Source: Candidatus Omnitrophota bacterium
GTDB taxonomy: Bacteria > Omnitrophota > Gorgyraeia > Gygaellales > Profunditerraquicolaceae
Length of the DNA: 12,657 nucleotides
Assembly: GCA_023229385.1 (NCBI GenBank)
Contig: JALNZI010000031.1
Coordinates: forward strand, 1 to 12,657
Reading direction: 5' to 3'
Below are positions 1 through 8,097 of the stretch, piece by piece (position 1 is the stretch's first letter; each line of letters starts with the position of its first letter). The position numbers and the translations under genes are program-made. Below the pieces are notes generated by a model. It did no database searches, was not told the origin of the DNA, and saw only the letters and a list, made by a program, of their open reading frames with translations.

Positions 1-1
1 A

Positions 2-142
2 TCAGCCTATGTCATTGTTACGGTGAATTCGGTTTTCCTGGGAGCGATTTTGGCTAAATTTATCCGGCCGGAGCTGATCCGCTATATTGGCGCGTCATTG
101 TTTATAATCATTGGGTTTTTAATGCTTTTTAAGGCAATTTAA
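2..142 (+). CDS. C-terminal end of a probable GDT1/TMEM165 (UPF0016) family membrane transporter, 5' truncated by the window
   Basis: Reading from base 2 gives 46 codons ending in TAA at 140-142. The peptide is hydrophobic. It starts with a segment around VNSVFLGAILAKF, has a short polar turn (IRPELIRY), and ends with a second membrane helix around ASLFIIIGFLMLF. Small residue–helix, a turn with Arg/Pro, then a final helix containing LFIIIG matches the C-terminal end of GDT1/TMEM165 (UPF0016) proteins, which are cation (Mn2+/Ca2+) exporters of the inner membrane. The upstream repeat with the family's acidic E-x-G-D motif lies outside the window, so the family call rests on this tail alone. 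The gene ends 9 bases before lpxK and may share its transcript. Another small multi-helix transporter (for example LysE-like) cannot be excluded. Confidence 0.5.
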   Translation, partial: SAYVIVTVNSVFLGAILAKFIRPELIRYIGASLFIIIGFLMLFKAI

Positions 143-151
143 AGCTTAATT

Positions 152-1213
152 ATGTTTTCGCTAAGAGGCTATCTCCATAATTTAGTTACCTGCAAGATAA
201 AGGGGCCGTTGGCAGCGTTTTTTAGGTGGCTGCTCTTTGTGCTGTCTTTAGTTTATGGATTTGTTGTGCGGATTATGGCTGGTTTTTACAGGCTTCATCC
301 GGCGCACGTTAATTGTAAAGTAATCAGCGTGGGAAATATTACTTTAGGCGGCACAGGTAAGACCAGCCTTGTTGAATATCTGGTTGCTAAACTCAGCCTG
401 AAAGGCAATAAAGTAGCGGTGCTTACCCGGGGTTATAAAAGGGATGCCCGGCTTGCCGGAACGCAAGGCATGGGAGATGAGCCGGCAATGTTGCAGAAAA
501 AACTTCCGCAGGCGTATGTGGTTGTGGATAAGAACAGGTTAAGAGGAGCTGCCCGGGCGATTAAGGAATATGCCGTAAATACCCTGGTCCTTGATGATGG
601 TCTGCAGCAGTGGCGGATATTTAAAGATTTAGAGATTGTAACTATTGATGTGCAGAGCCCCTTTGGCAATTTGCGGTTACTTCCGGCGGGTTTTTTACGC
701 GAGCCGCTCAGTGCTTTAGGCAGGGCAGACGTATTTGTTTTAACTCAAAGTTATCCCGGACAGGATACTTCAGGCATCGAGGCTAGTTTAAGAAAGCTTA
801 ATTCCCGGGCTTTGATCGTAGAGTCAAGGCATAGCCCCGAAGGTTTTAGTAATCTTGGTAAACCTGGTGAGATTTTAAGCGCGGATACCTTTAAAGGCAA
901 GTCTGTTTTGGTTTTTTCAGCCATAGGGAACCCGCTGGCCTTTGAGAATACGGTTTATTCTCTGGGGATTAATATCGCGGAGGCTTTAAGGTTTGCCGAC
1001 CACCATGATTATGCCCAGGCGGATTTGGACGATATTCTCCGGCAGGCTAAAGAAAAAAATTTAGATACGATTATTACGACCGAGAAAGATGCTGTAAAGA
1101 TTTCCAGGTTCAGGATTAAGCAGGTGGGTATATTTTCTTTGAATATTAAACTGAGCATAACTAAAAATGAAGCAGAATTTGATCGCCGATTATTTAAGCT
1201 GTATTCTCTTTAA
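152..1213 (+). CDS. lpxK: Tetraacyldisaccharide 4'-kinase (lipid A 4'-kinase)
   Basis: LpxK phosphorylates the 4' position of tetraacyldisaccharide 1-phosphate to give lipid IVA, at the cytoplasmic face of the inner membrane. The protein has 353 residues, about the usual length. A hydrophobic N-terminal segment (roughly 21-45) fits the membrane-associated helix of the family. The Walker A loop is VGNITLGGTGKTS, with Lys70. An acidic motif DDGLQQWR (Asp148, Asp149) and a late TTEKDAVK motif are also characteristic. One oddity: the family's DDG-F-Q-H motif reads DDG-L-Q-Q here, so the His is Gln. The ATG at 152 lies 9 bases after the previous stop, with no strong Shine-Dalgarno. The 3' end overlaps the acyltransferase gene by 47 bases, which suggests coupled translation of two consecutive lipid A steps. 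Confidence 0.93.
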   Translation: MFSLRGYLHNLVTCKIKGPLAAFFRWLLFVLSLVYGFVVRIMAGFYRLHPAHVNCKVISVGNITLGGTGKTSLVEYLVAKLSLKGNKVAVLTRGYKRDARLAGTQGMGDEPAMLQKKLPQAYVVVDKNRLRGAARAIKEYAVNTLVLDDGLQQWRIFKDLEIVTIDVQSPFGNLRLLPAGFLREPLSALGRADVFVLTQSYPGQDTSGIEASLRKLNSRALIVESRHSPEGFSNLGKPGEILSADTFKGKSVLVFSAIGNPLAFENTVYSLGINIAEALRFADHHDYAQADLDDILRQAKEKNLDTIITTEKDAVKISRFRIKQVGIFSLNIKLSITKNEAEFDRRLFKLYSL

Positions 1214-3113
1214 GGCAGCTAGTTTTCTTACTTTCCTTTTGCCCTTAAATGTCAGCCTGTTTTTGGGCAGGAGGCTGGGGGATCTTATTTATTTCTTTGA
1301 CCCTAAGCACCATTTGGCCGCTTACGCGAATATCCGGAAGGCGATTACATTAAATAGCGACTTCCGGCTAACCTCAAAAATAACCCGCCGGGCTTATCAG
1401 TCATTCGGCCAAAACCTCATGGAGATTTCTTTTATCCCGCGCATAAATAAGGCCTATCTTGAGAAATATATCCATATTGAAAACAGCCATTTTATTGAAG
1501 AAGCTTTTAAAAGGGGTAAAGGGGTAATTTTTCTCGCCGTGCATGAAGGTAATTGGGAGCTTTCCAATATTATCTGCGCAAACCTCGGGTTTCCTTTTAT
1601 ACTCTTTGTGCGTGATCAGGGATTTCCCAGGTTAAACAGCCTGCTTAATTCTTACCGGCTTAAGCAGGGGGCAAGGATTATTCATAAGCAGGGCGGAGTC
1701 CGCCAGCTGATTGAGGTCTTAAAGAATAACCAGGCAATCGGAATGACCGCTGACCAGGGAGGCAAAAACGGGGAGATCGTAAAATTCTTTGGTAAATCCG
1801 CATCTATGTCTACGGGAGCGGTGAAGCTGGCTTTAAGATATGACTGTTCGATTATCCCTGTTTTTTATACGCGGATGAAAGGGCCGCATACTAAGGTTAT
1901 CCTGGATAAGGTTTATACGGTAACTAAAAGCGGCAATGCTCAGAAAGACCTGCGCGATAACCTGCAGAGGCTGGTTAATATTTATGAAAAATATATTCAG
2001 CAATATCCTTATGAATATCTCTGGACTTATAAAATTTGGAAATACGGTAAAGAGAAAGAGCTGTTGATCCTTTCTGACGGAAAAGCCGGGCACCTGCATC
2101 AGGCTGAAAGCGTGGCTAAATTGATTAACCGGAAATTATCAGAGCGGGGGATAAAATCCACATTGTCTATCTGCGAGGTAAAATTCCGCAGCCGCCTGTC
2201 CAGGTTTATATTTGGCTGGTTGGCTGCTTTTAGCGGCAAGTATCAATGCCATCTTTGCCTGGGTTATCTGCGCCAGGCCTTGAGTGAGGAAAGCTGGCTG
2301 GATTTAATTAATCTTAAACTTGATATTATTATTTCCGCCGGGGATAAATTAAGCGCGGTAAATTACATTCTGGCTAAGGCAAACCAGGCCAGGTCGGTTG
2401 TTGTAATGCGGCCGGCTTTAAGCCTTAAGAAATTCGACCTGGCGATTATTCCCAGGCATGATCAGCCAAAGGAGAGAAAGAATGTAGTAATAACTGAAGG
2501 AGCGCTTAATTTAATTGACGCGGATTACTTAAAGGAGAGGGCTGTCAGTTTGCAGCAATCCGGGCTTTTAAAGGGCCCCTTGCTTAGTCCCTGTATCGGT
2601 GTTTTGATTGGAGGTAATAGCAAGAAGTTCATTATCGTCCGTCAGGCAATAACAGAGCTGGTCTGTCAGATTAAGAAAACAGCTGAAGAACTAAACGCGG
2701 ATATCCTGCTTACTACCTCCCGGCGCACTCCCCCTGAAGCGGAGCAGGCTATAAAGAAGGAGCTGGGGAATTACCCGCGCTGTAAACTTTTAATTATCGC
2801 CAATGAAAGCAATCATCCTGATGCCGTAGGCGGGATATTGGGATTAAGCAATATAATTATCAGCTCTCCGGAAAGCATATCAATGATTTCTGAAGCGGTT
2901 ATGGCCCAAAAATATGTCGTGGTCTTTGAAGCCGGCGGCCTGAGCAGTAAGCATCAGCGTTTTCTGAATAATTTTCAGGACAAAAGATATATATATAAAA
3001 AACAGATTAATCAACTGTCTGGTTTTATCAAAGGGGTTATGGGCGAGCGTCCTGAGGTAAATTTTCCTGATGATAATTTAAAAGTCGGCGCAGCTTTAGA
3101 TAAAATACTATGA
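1167..3113 (+). CDS. Fusion protein: LpxL/HtrB-family lipid A acyltransferase plus ELM1-like (DUF1022) domain
   Basis: Residues 1 to about 292 are a lipid A late acyltransferase (LpxL/LpxM type), which would transfer a fatty acyl chain from acyl-ACP to the lipid A precursor at the inner membrane. The domain has a hydrophobic N-terminus, the HX4E catalytic signature HEGNWE (His126, Glu131) and the later ADQGG and FFGKSAS...GAVKLA segments. From about residue 298 a second domain begins with ELLILSDGKAGHLHQAE. It continues with IGVLIGGNSKKF, TTSRRTPPEAE (Ser518-Pro522) and SPESISMISEA (567-577). These are hallmark motifs of the ELM1/DUF1022 family (PF06258), which looks like a GT-B-fold glycosyltransferase and whose biochemical role in bacteria is not established. 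Each half is about full length for its family, so this looks like a true fusion. The ATG at 1167 overlaps lpxK, and its N-terminus fits acyltransferases. The 3' end overlaps the next gene by ATGA. Confidence 0.87.
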   Translation: MKQNLIADYLSCILFKAASFLTFLLPLNVSLFLGRRLGDLIYFFDPKHHLAAYANIRKAITLNSDFRLTSKITRRAYQSFGQNLMEISFIPRINKAYLEKYIHIENSHFIEEAFKRGKGVIFLAVHEGNWELSNIICANLGFPFILFVRDQGFPRLNSLLNSYRLKQGARIIHKQGGVRQLIEVLKNNQAIGMTADQGGKNGEIVKFFGKSASMSTGAVKLALRYDCSIIPVFYTRMKGPHTKVILDKVYTVTKSGNAQKDLRDNLQRLVNIYEKYIQQYPYEYLWTYKIWKYGKEKELLILSDGKAGHLHQAESVAKLINRKLSERGIKSTLSICEVKFRSRLSRFIFGWLAAFSGKYQCHLCLGYLRQALSEESWLDLINLKLDIIISAGDKLSAVNYILAKANQARSVVVMRPALSLKKFDLAIIPRHDQPKERKNVVITEGALNLIDADYLKERAVSLQQSGLLKGPLLSPCIGVLIGGNSKKFIIVRQAITELVCQIKKTAEELNADILLTTSRRTPPEAEQAIKKELGNYPRCKLLIIANESNHPDAVGGILGLSNIIISSPESISMISEAVMAQKYVVVFEAGGLSSKHQRFLNNFQDKRYIYKKQINQLSGFIKGVMGERPEVNFPDDNLKVGAALDKIL

Positions 3114-5200
3114 AAATACTGCAGATATTACCTGAACTTAACGTGGGCGGGGTTGAAACCGGGACCCTGGATTTGTCTAAATACCTGGTGCGTCTTGGCC
3201 ATAAAGTAGTTGTAGTGTCCGCCGGTGGAGTTCTGGTCAAAGAACTTGAAGCAAGCGGGGCAAAGCATTACACCTTAGCGGTGCATAAGAAATCCATTTT
3301 TTTAATGTATAAACTGATCCCTCTGTTAGCTGAAATAATTAAACAGGAGGAGATTGAGATTGTACATGCCCGTTCGCGCGTACCGGCATGGATCGCTTAT
3401 TTTGCCTGCCGCAGGACAAAAGCCGTATTTATAACTACCTGCCATGGTTATTACAAGAAACATTTCTTTAGCATAGTAATGGGTTGGGCTAAAAGAGTGA
3501 TTGTTTTAAGTAATGTGATTGCCCGGCATATGATTGAGGATTTTGGCGTTCCGCATGAGCGGATAAGGTTGGTGCCGCGCAGCGTGGATCTGGAAAGGTT
3601 TAAATACCTTGATCCCAAGTCAAAAAGGAAGGATGAATTTAATGTAGGTATTATCGGCAGGATCACCCCGTTAAAAGGGCATCTGCATTTTATTAAAGCG
3701 ATGGCCCGGATTTCCCGGGTAGTGCCCCGTTTGAAAATATGGATAGTTGGTGATGCCCCGGCATCAAAAGAGGCATATAAAGAAGAAGTGCAGGTATTGG
3801 TGCGCCGGCTGGGACTCTGGCATTGCACGGAATTTTTAGGCACGCAAAGGGATATCCCCGGGATACTTGCGCATTTGGATCTGGTGGTTTTAGCGACGAC
3901 TACCCATGAGGCGTTTGGCAGGGTGGTAGTTGAGGCTCAGGCCTCGGGTGTGCCGGTAGTGGCTACTAAGGTGGGCGGGGTAATCGATATTATTGAAGAT
4001 GGTAAAAATGGGCTCCTGGTGCCTCCGGGGGATCATAAGAGTATGGCTAATGCAATCTTGCGTATTTACGAGGATACGCAATTGGCCCGTAGTTTAGCGG
4101 AAAATGCTTACGCCAAGATAAAAGAAAAATATACAGTGGAGTTAATGGTTAAAAATACTCTGGATGTCTACCGGGATGCCTTGAGTAATTTCAAGATCCT
4201 GATAATTAAACTCAGTTCTTTGGGCGATATAATCCTTTCTACGGCGGCGTTAAGGGCGATTCGGGAGAAATTTCCGCAGGCTAACTATAAAATAAGTTTT
4301 TTGACCGGCGAGGAATCAAAGGATGTTTTGTTGAGGAGCCCTTATATCGATGAGCTTTTAGTTTGCGACCTGAAGAATAACGATAAGGGGCTAAGGGGAT
4401 TGTTGGGTATTGGCGGGGTTTTAAGGAAAAAGAATTTTGACATCGTTATCGACCTGCAGAATAGCCGGGCCAGCCACATACTTTCTTATTTAAGCGGCTG
4501 TGTTAATTGCTATGGTTATGATAACCAGAAGTTTTCCTTTTTATTGCAGCACCGTATCAAGGATGAAAAGCCGGCTATTGACCCGGTAACTCATCAATTC
4601 CGGATATTGAAAATGTTAGGCATAGACCTTTTGAATAATTCGCTTGAACTTTGGCCGTCTAACGAGGATGTAAAACGTATGGACGAGCTTTTAAATGCCC
4701 AATGGCTGAGCGAGGCGCAAAAAATAATCGGGATTAATATCAGCGCATCCAAGAGATGGAGCACCAAGCTTTGGCCGCAGCAATACCTGATGCGGCTCTG
4801 TGAAGAGCTGGGGTTGCGCGATATCCGCGTAATAATTACCGGTACAGATCAGGATTTAGCTTACGCTGATATACTGGTCAACTCTTTAAAAGGCACCAAG
4901 ATTATCAATGCCTGCGGAAAGACCAGTATAAATGAGCTGGCGGTCTTGATTAAGAAATGCAATGTTTTTATTTCAGCTGACTCTTCGCCTTTACATATCG
5001 CATCCGCGGTAGGGACCCCTTTTATTGCGCTTTTTGGCCCGACTGACAGCCGCCGGCATCTTCCACCCGGCAAGCACTACATTGTGATTAATAAGGAGTT
5101 GGACTGTCAGCCTTGTTATAAAACTAAATGCCGGACTAAGCGTTGTATGACCCAGATCGCCCCGGAAGAAGTGCTTGCGGCAATAGATAAATTAATATAA
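3110..5200 (+). CDS. Fused glycosyltransferase: GT4 module followed by GT9 (heptosyltransferase-like) module
   Basis: Two complete GT-B enzymes sit in one 696-residue chain. Residues 1 to about 355 are a GT4 retaining glycosyltransferase: N-terminal ILPELNVGGVETG, the IIGRITPLKGH segment of the donor domain, and the EX7E motif EAFGRVVVE (Glu267, Glu275). The GT9 module starts at about residue 361 with ILIIKLSSLGDIILS; Asp373 sits where heptosyltransferases have their catalytic Asp. SASKRWSTKLWP (the conserved Lys region) and ADSSPLHIASAVGTP with FGPTD (from 623) follow. The C-terminus has a cysteine cluster C666-x2-C669-x4-C674-x4-C679, as in WaaF-type proteins. Likely role: two successive sugar additions to LPS core or another surface glycan at the cytoplasmic membrane face. 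Actual sugars cannot be read from sequence. It starts by ATGA overlap with the upstream gene and ends in a TAATG overlap with the next. Confidence 0.9.
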   Translation: MKILQILPELNVGGVETGTLDLSKYLVRLGHKVVVVSAGGVLVKELEASGAKHYTLAVHKKSIFLMYKLIPLLAEIIKQEEIEIVHARSRVPAWIAYFACRRTKAVFITTCHGYYKKHFFSIVMGWAKRVIVLSNVIARHMIEDFGVPHERIRLVPRSVDLERFKYLDPKSKRKDEFNVGIIGRITPLKGHLHFIKAMARISRVVPRLKIWIVGDAPASKEAYKEEVQVLVRRLGLWHCTEFLGTQRDIPGILAHLDLVVLATTTHEAFGRVVVEAQASGVPVVATKVGGVIDIIEDGKNGLLVPPGDHKSMANAILRIYEDTQLARSLAENAYAKIKEKYTVELMVKNTLDVYRDALSNFKILIIKLSSLGDIILSTAALRAIREKFPQANYKISFLTGEESKDVLLRSPYIDELLVCDLKNNDKGLRGLLGIGGVLRKKNFDIVIDLQNSRASHILSYLSGCVNCYGYDNQKFSFLLQHRIKDEKPAIDPVTHQFRILKMLGIDLLNNSLELWPSNEDVKRMDELLNAQWLSEAQKIIGINISASKRWSTKLWPQQYLMRLCEELGLRDIRVIITGTDQDLAYADILVNSLKGTKIINACGKTSINELAVLIKKCNVFISADSSPLHIASAVGTPFIALFGPTDSRRHLPPGKHYIVINKELDCQPCYKTKCRTKRCMTQIAPEEVLAAIDKLI

Positions 5201-6282
5201 TGAATATATTGTTTATAGCCAACCATATTAATGTCGGAGGGATTTCCAGCTACCTGTTTACTTTAGCTTCCGGGCTTATCGGGCATGGCCATAATGTTTA
5301 CCTGGCTTCCAGCGGCGGTGAACTTTCAGGAAAATTCACGGCAGCAGGAGTAAAACTTATCGAGATCCCCTTGAGGACAAAAAAAGAGGTCAGTCCGAAG
5401 ATTATCGTAAGTTTTTTAAAGCTTAGAAAAGAAGTTAAGAAATATAATATCGATTTGATACATTCGAATAGCCGGACTACCCAGGTTCTGGGGAATTTAT
5501 TGAGCCGTTATTGCCGTAAGCCGCATATATTTACCTGTCATGGTTTTTTTAAACCGAAATTATCCCGCAAATTATTTCCTTGTTGGGGTAATCTGGTTAT
5601 TGCCATAAGCCAGGAAGTAAAAGAGCACCTTATTTCTGATTTTAAACTGGACGAAAAAATGGTGAGGGTAATTAATAACGGTATAGACTTGCAGGGGTTC
5701 GGTGATTTTTCAGGTAGGCAAGGTTTCCGGGAATCTTTAGGTATAGGGAATATTCCTTTAGTCGGAATCGTCGCCCGCTTATCCGATGTCAAAGGACATA
5801 CCTATCTTTTTAAGGCTATGCCGAATGTTTTAAAGAGTTTTCCCTCTGTAAAATTGCTGGTTGTAGGCGAAGGCAAGATGAAGGGTGTTCTGATTAAGGA
5901 GGCGGATGATTTAGCGATTAAAGACAGTGTTTTATTTTTAGCGCAAGTCGGAGGCACTGAAAATGTGCTTGCCGGGTTAGATGTTTTTGTAATGCCATCA
6001 TTGCAGGAAGGCTTAGGCTTAGCGCTTATGGAGGCAATGGCTCAAGGCCTGGCAGTTGTCGGTTCGGCAGTAGGCGGGATAAAGACGCTGATTAAAGATG
6101 GGCAAAACGGGCTGCTGATTATGCCTGCCGATCCCGTGTCTTTAGCAGAGGCGATCAAACGCCTGCTGGCAGATAAACAGTTACGCGATAATTTAGGGGC
6201 CAGCGCCCGTAAATTCATTATGGATAACTTTTCTAAGGAGAAAATGGTTGATGAAACTGAAAAAGTTTATAGGGATGTTTAA
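5200..6282 (+). CDS. GT4-family glycosyltransferase
   Basis: This is a 360-residue single-module retaining glycosyltransferase of the GT-B fold. The N-terminal domain opens with ILFIANHINVGGISSY, the glycine-rich acceptor-side loop typical of GT4. The donor domain begins near GIVARLSDVKGH and holds the EX7E motif EGLGLALME (Glu270, Glu278), then GSAVGGI and the usual IKDGQNGLL segment. It shares this design with the N-terminal half of the preceding fused gene, so the two may act in the same chain, though they are clearly diverged. There is no visible Shine-Dalgarno. The start codon overlaps the upstream stop (TAATG), which points to reinitiation. The 3' end overlaps the deacetylase gene by about 32 bases. 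Donor and acceptor sugars are unknown; LPS core or capsule assembly is the context-based guess. Confidence 0.9.
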   Translation: MNILFIANHINVGGISSYLFTLASGLIGHGHNVYLASSGGELSGKFTAAGVKLIEIPLRTKKEVSPKIIVSFLKLRKEVKKYNIDLIHSNSRTTQVLGNLLSRYCRKPHIFTCHGFFKPKLSRKLFPCWGNLVIAISQEVKEHLISDFKLDEKMVRVINNGIDLQGFGDFSGRQGFRESLGIGNIPLVGIVARLSDVKGHTYLFKAMPNVLKSFPSVKLLVVGEGKMKGVLIKEADDLAIKDSVLFLAQVGGTENVLAGLDVFVMPSLQEGLGLALMEAMAQGLAVVGSAVGGIKTLIKDGQNGLLIMPADPVSLAEAIKRLLADKQLRDNLGASARKFIMDNFSKEKMVDETEKVYRDV

Positions 6283-7054
6283 AAGAAAAAGAGCAATCGT
6301 TGTTTTTTTCGTAATTATTATTGCTGTTTCTCTGGGTTACCTGCGCAGTTTTTACCAGGTACCGGTGCTAATGTATCATTCGATTAACTCCAAAAGCGAT
6401 CCGGTACTGTATCGGTTGATAGTTAAACCTGAATCATTCGCCAGGCAGATGCAGTTTTTGAAAGCGCATCATTATAATGTTATCAGCCTCGAAGAATTAG
6501 CTAATTTGATGCGGGAGAAGAAAAAAATACCCCGCAAGACCGTTGTCATAACTTTTGATGACGGTTTTAAAGATAACTATACTTATGCTTACCCGGTTTT
6601 AAAGAAACTGGGGTTACCGGCGACGATATTTGTTATCTATGATGAGGTAGGCAGGCCTCAGGGCGATCGATTGAGCTGGGATGAGATTACCGAGATGCAT
6701 AACTCCGGTTTAATCACTATCGGCAGCCATACTCTAGGGTCAGTGCCTTTGTTAAATATCAAATCCGAGGCAGAGCTAAGAAGGCAGATTATTGATTCCA
6801 GGAAAATGTTTGAAGAAAAGCTTATAATTCCGGTTAATACGTTTTGTTATGTGGGAGGGATGTTTACTTCCCAAATAAGGGATTTGGTAAAAGAGGCAGG
6901 TTATAAATGCGCCGTATCCATCGGGCTGGGAAAAAGATACTCCAATCATGATGTATATGTGATTAAAAGAATACGCATATCTTCTGCCTCGGACAACCTG
7001 CTGGATTTTTGGATAAGAATAAGCGGTTACTATAATTCATTCCGGGAGCATTAG
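6251..7054 (+). CDS. Membrane-anchored polysaccharide deacetylase (NodB-homology, CE4) family protein with an altered metal site
   Basis: After a basic N-terminus (KLKK, KRKR) a single hydrophobic segment (about 16-31) acts as an uncleaved signal anchor. The rest would then lie outside the cytoplasm. The NodB-type domain has VPVLMYHSI (about 38-45), the motif-1 signature ITFDDGFKDNY (Asp103, Asp104) and IGSHTLGSVPLL, which aligns with the H-[ST]-x-x-H motif 2. There His160 is kept but the second zinc-binding His is Ser164. Motif 3, normally with Pro and Gly-rich residues, reads NTFCYVGGMFT. Activity is therefore uncertain: it may be a degenerate or glycan-binding member, or use another metal ligand. 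Start choice: AAGGAG at 6235-6240 is a strong Shine-Dalgarno. ATG 6251 lies 10 bases after it and a TTG at 6248 lies 7 bases after, so the true start may be 6248. Family members remove N- or O-acetyl groups from surface polysaccharides. Confidence 0.85.
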   Translation: MKLKKFIGMFKRKRAIVVFFVIIIAVSLGYLRSFYQVPVLMYHSINSKSDPVLYRLIVKPESFARQMQFLKAHHYNVISLEELANLMREKKKIPRKTVVITFDDGFKDNYTYAYPVLKKLGLPATIFVIYDEVGRPQGDRLSWDEITEMHNSGLITIGSHTLGSVPLLNIKSEAELRRQIIDSRKMFEEKLIIPVNTFCYVGGMFTSQIRDLVKEAGYKCAVSIGLGKRYSNHDVYVIKRIRISSASDNLLDFWIRISGYYNSFREH

Positions 7055-7059
7055 AGTAA

Positions 7060-8097
7060 ATGAGCGATCTTAAGTCAGCTGAACGCATCCTTATCTTTAA
7101 CGTAAACTGGCTGGGGGATGTTTTGTTCTCTACCGCGACTATCCGGAATGTGCGCAGGAACTATCCTGACAGCTATATTGCCTGTGTGATTCCCAGCCGC
7201 TGCTATCCGATATTAAAGGGCAACTCCTATTTAGATGAAGTTATCATTTTTGACGAACAAGACAGGCATAGAGGGATGCTGGAGAAGCTTAACTTTATCA
7301 ACCTGCTTAGAAGTAAAAAATTCGATACTGTGTTTTTGTTGCATCGTTCCTTCAGCCGGGCGTTGATCTGCCGCCTGGCAGGAATACGCCAGAGGATCGG
7401 ATACGATACTAAAAAACGCTCTTTTCTTTTGACTAAGAAGATCGTTATGCCAAAAGCAGATTCCCTGCACCGTATAGATTTCTATCTGAATGTTATTGAA
7501 AAAGCGGGTTTGCGTCTGGAGGACAGGTATCTGGATTTTATTTTTACTCCTGAAGAAGATAAATATGCGGGTGATTTTTTAAACAAGAATGGAGTGGGTA
7601 AGGATGATTTTTTGGTATTGCTTAATCCCGGCGGAAATTGGATGCTTAAGCGTTGGCCGAAGGATTATTGGGCGGTCCTGGCTGATAAATTGATCGGTGA
7701 AATAAAAGCCAAGGTTGTGATAACCGGTAGTATTTCTGATCTGCCGCTGGCTAGCCAGATAAAAGCAGCGATGAAAGAGAAGCCCCTGGTTGGTTGCGGG
7801 GTTTTTAATATAAAACAACTGGCTGCTTTAGCTAAAAGGTCGGACTTGTTTATTACCGCGGATACCGGGCCAATGCATATTGCTAATGCCGTAGGCGCTA
7901 AGAAGATAATTGCTATATTTGGCCCGACGGATAAAGAGATTACCGGGCCGTATCCGGATACTAATGTGGTTATTTTACAGAAAGATGTTGGATGCGTTAT
8001 TCCCTGTTATAAAGTGAATTGCCGGGATAACCGCTGCATGAAAGCGATTATCCCTGATGATGTTTTGATGGAAGTTCGGAAAATCAGGAAATCATGA
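7060..8097 (+). CDS. GT9-family glycosyltransferase (lipopolysaccharide heptosyltransferase-like)
   Basis: This 345-residue protein is a single GT9 module, close to the normal WaaF/WaaC length. The N-terminus ILIFNVNWLGDVLFSTATI places Asp20 at the catalytic position. The donor half has NPGGNWMLKRWPKDYW (conserved Lys region) and TADTGPMHIANAVGA followed by FGPTD. Near the C-terminus a cysteine cluster C312-x3-C316-x4-C321-x4-C326 is retained. It should transfer an ADP-activated heptose (or related sugar) onto the LPS inner core at the cytoplasmic membrane face; the exact acceptor is not predictable. It begins five bases after the deacetylase stop, with a modest GGGAG (7044-7048) upstream, and overlaps the next GT9 gene by ATGA. 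It resembles WaaF-type more than WaaC-type proteins by its cysteines and motifs, but I do not assign a gene symbol. Confidence 0.9.
   Translation: MSDLKSAERILIFNVNWLGDVLFSTATIRNVRRNYPDSYIACVIPSRCYPILKGNSYLDEVIIFDEQDRHRGMLEKLNFINLLRSKKFDTVFLLHRSFSRALICRLAGIRQRIGYDTKKRSFLLTKKIVMPKADSLHRIDFYLNVIEKAGLRLEDRYLDFIFTPEEDKYAGDFLNKNGVGKDDFLVLLNPGGNWMLKRWPKDYWAVLADKLIGEIKAKVVITGSISDLPLASQIKAAMKEKPLVGCGVFNIKQLAALAKRSDLFITADTGPMHIANAVGAKKIIAIFGPTDKEITGPYPDTNVVILQKDVGCVIPCYKVNCRDNRCMKAIIPDDVLMEVRKIRKS

Noticed and set aside
3451..3843. Reverse-strand frame of 130 codons inside the GT4 module
   Set aside because: Antisense to conserved GT4 sequence, with low-complexity composition and no recognised domain.
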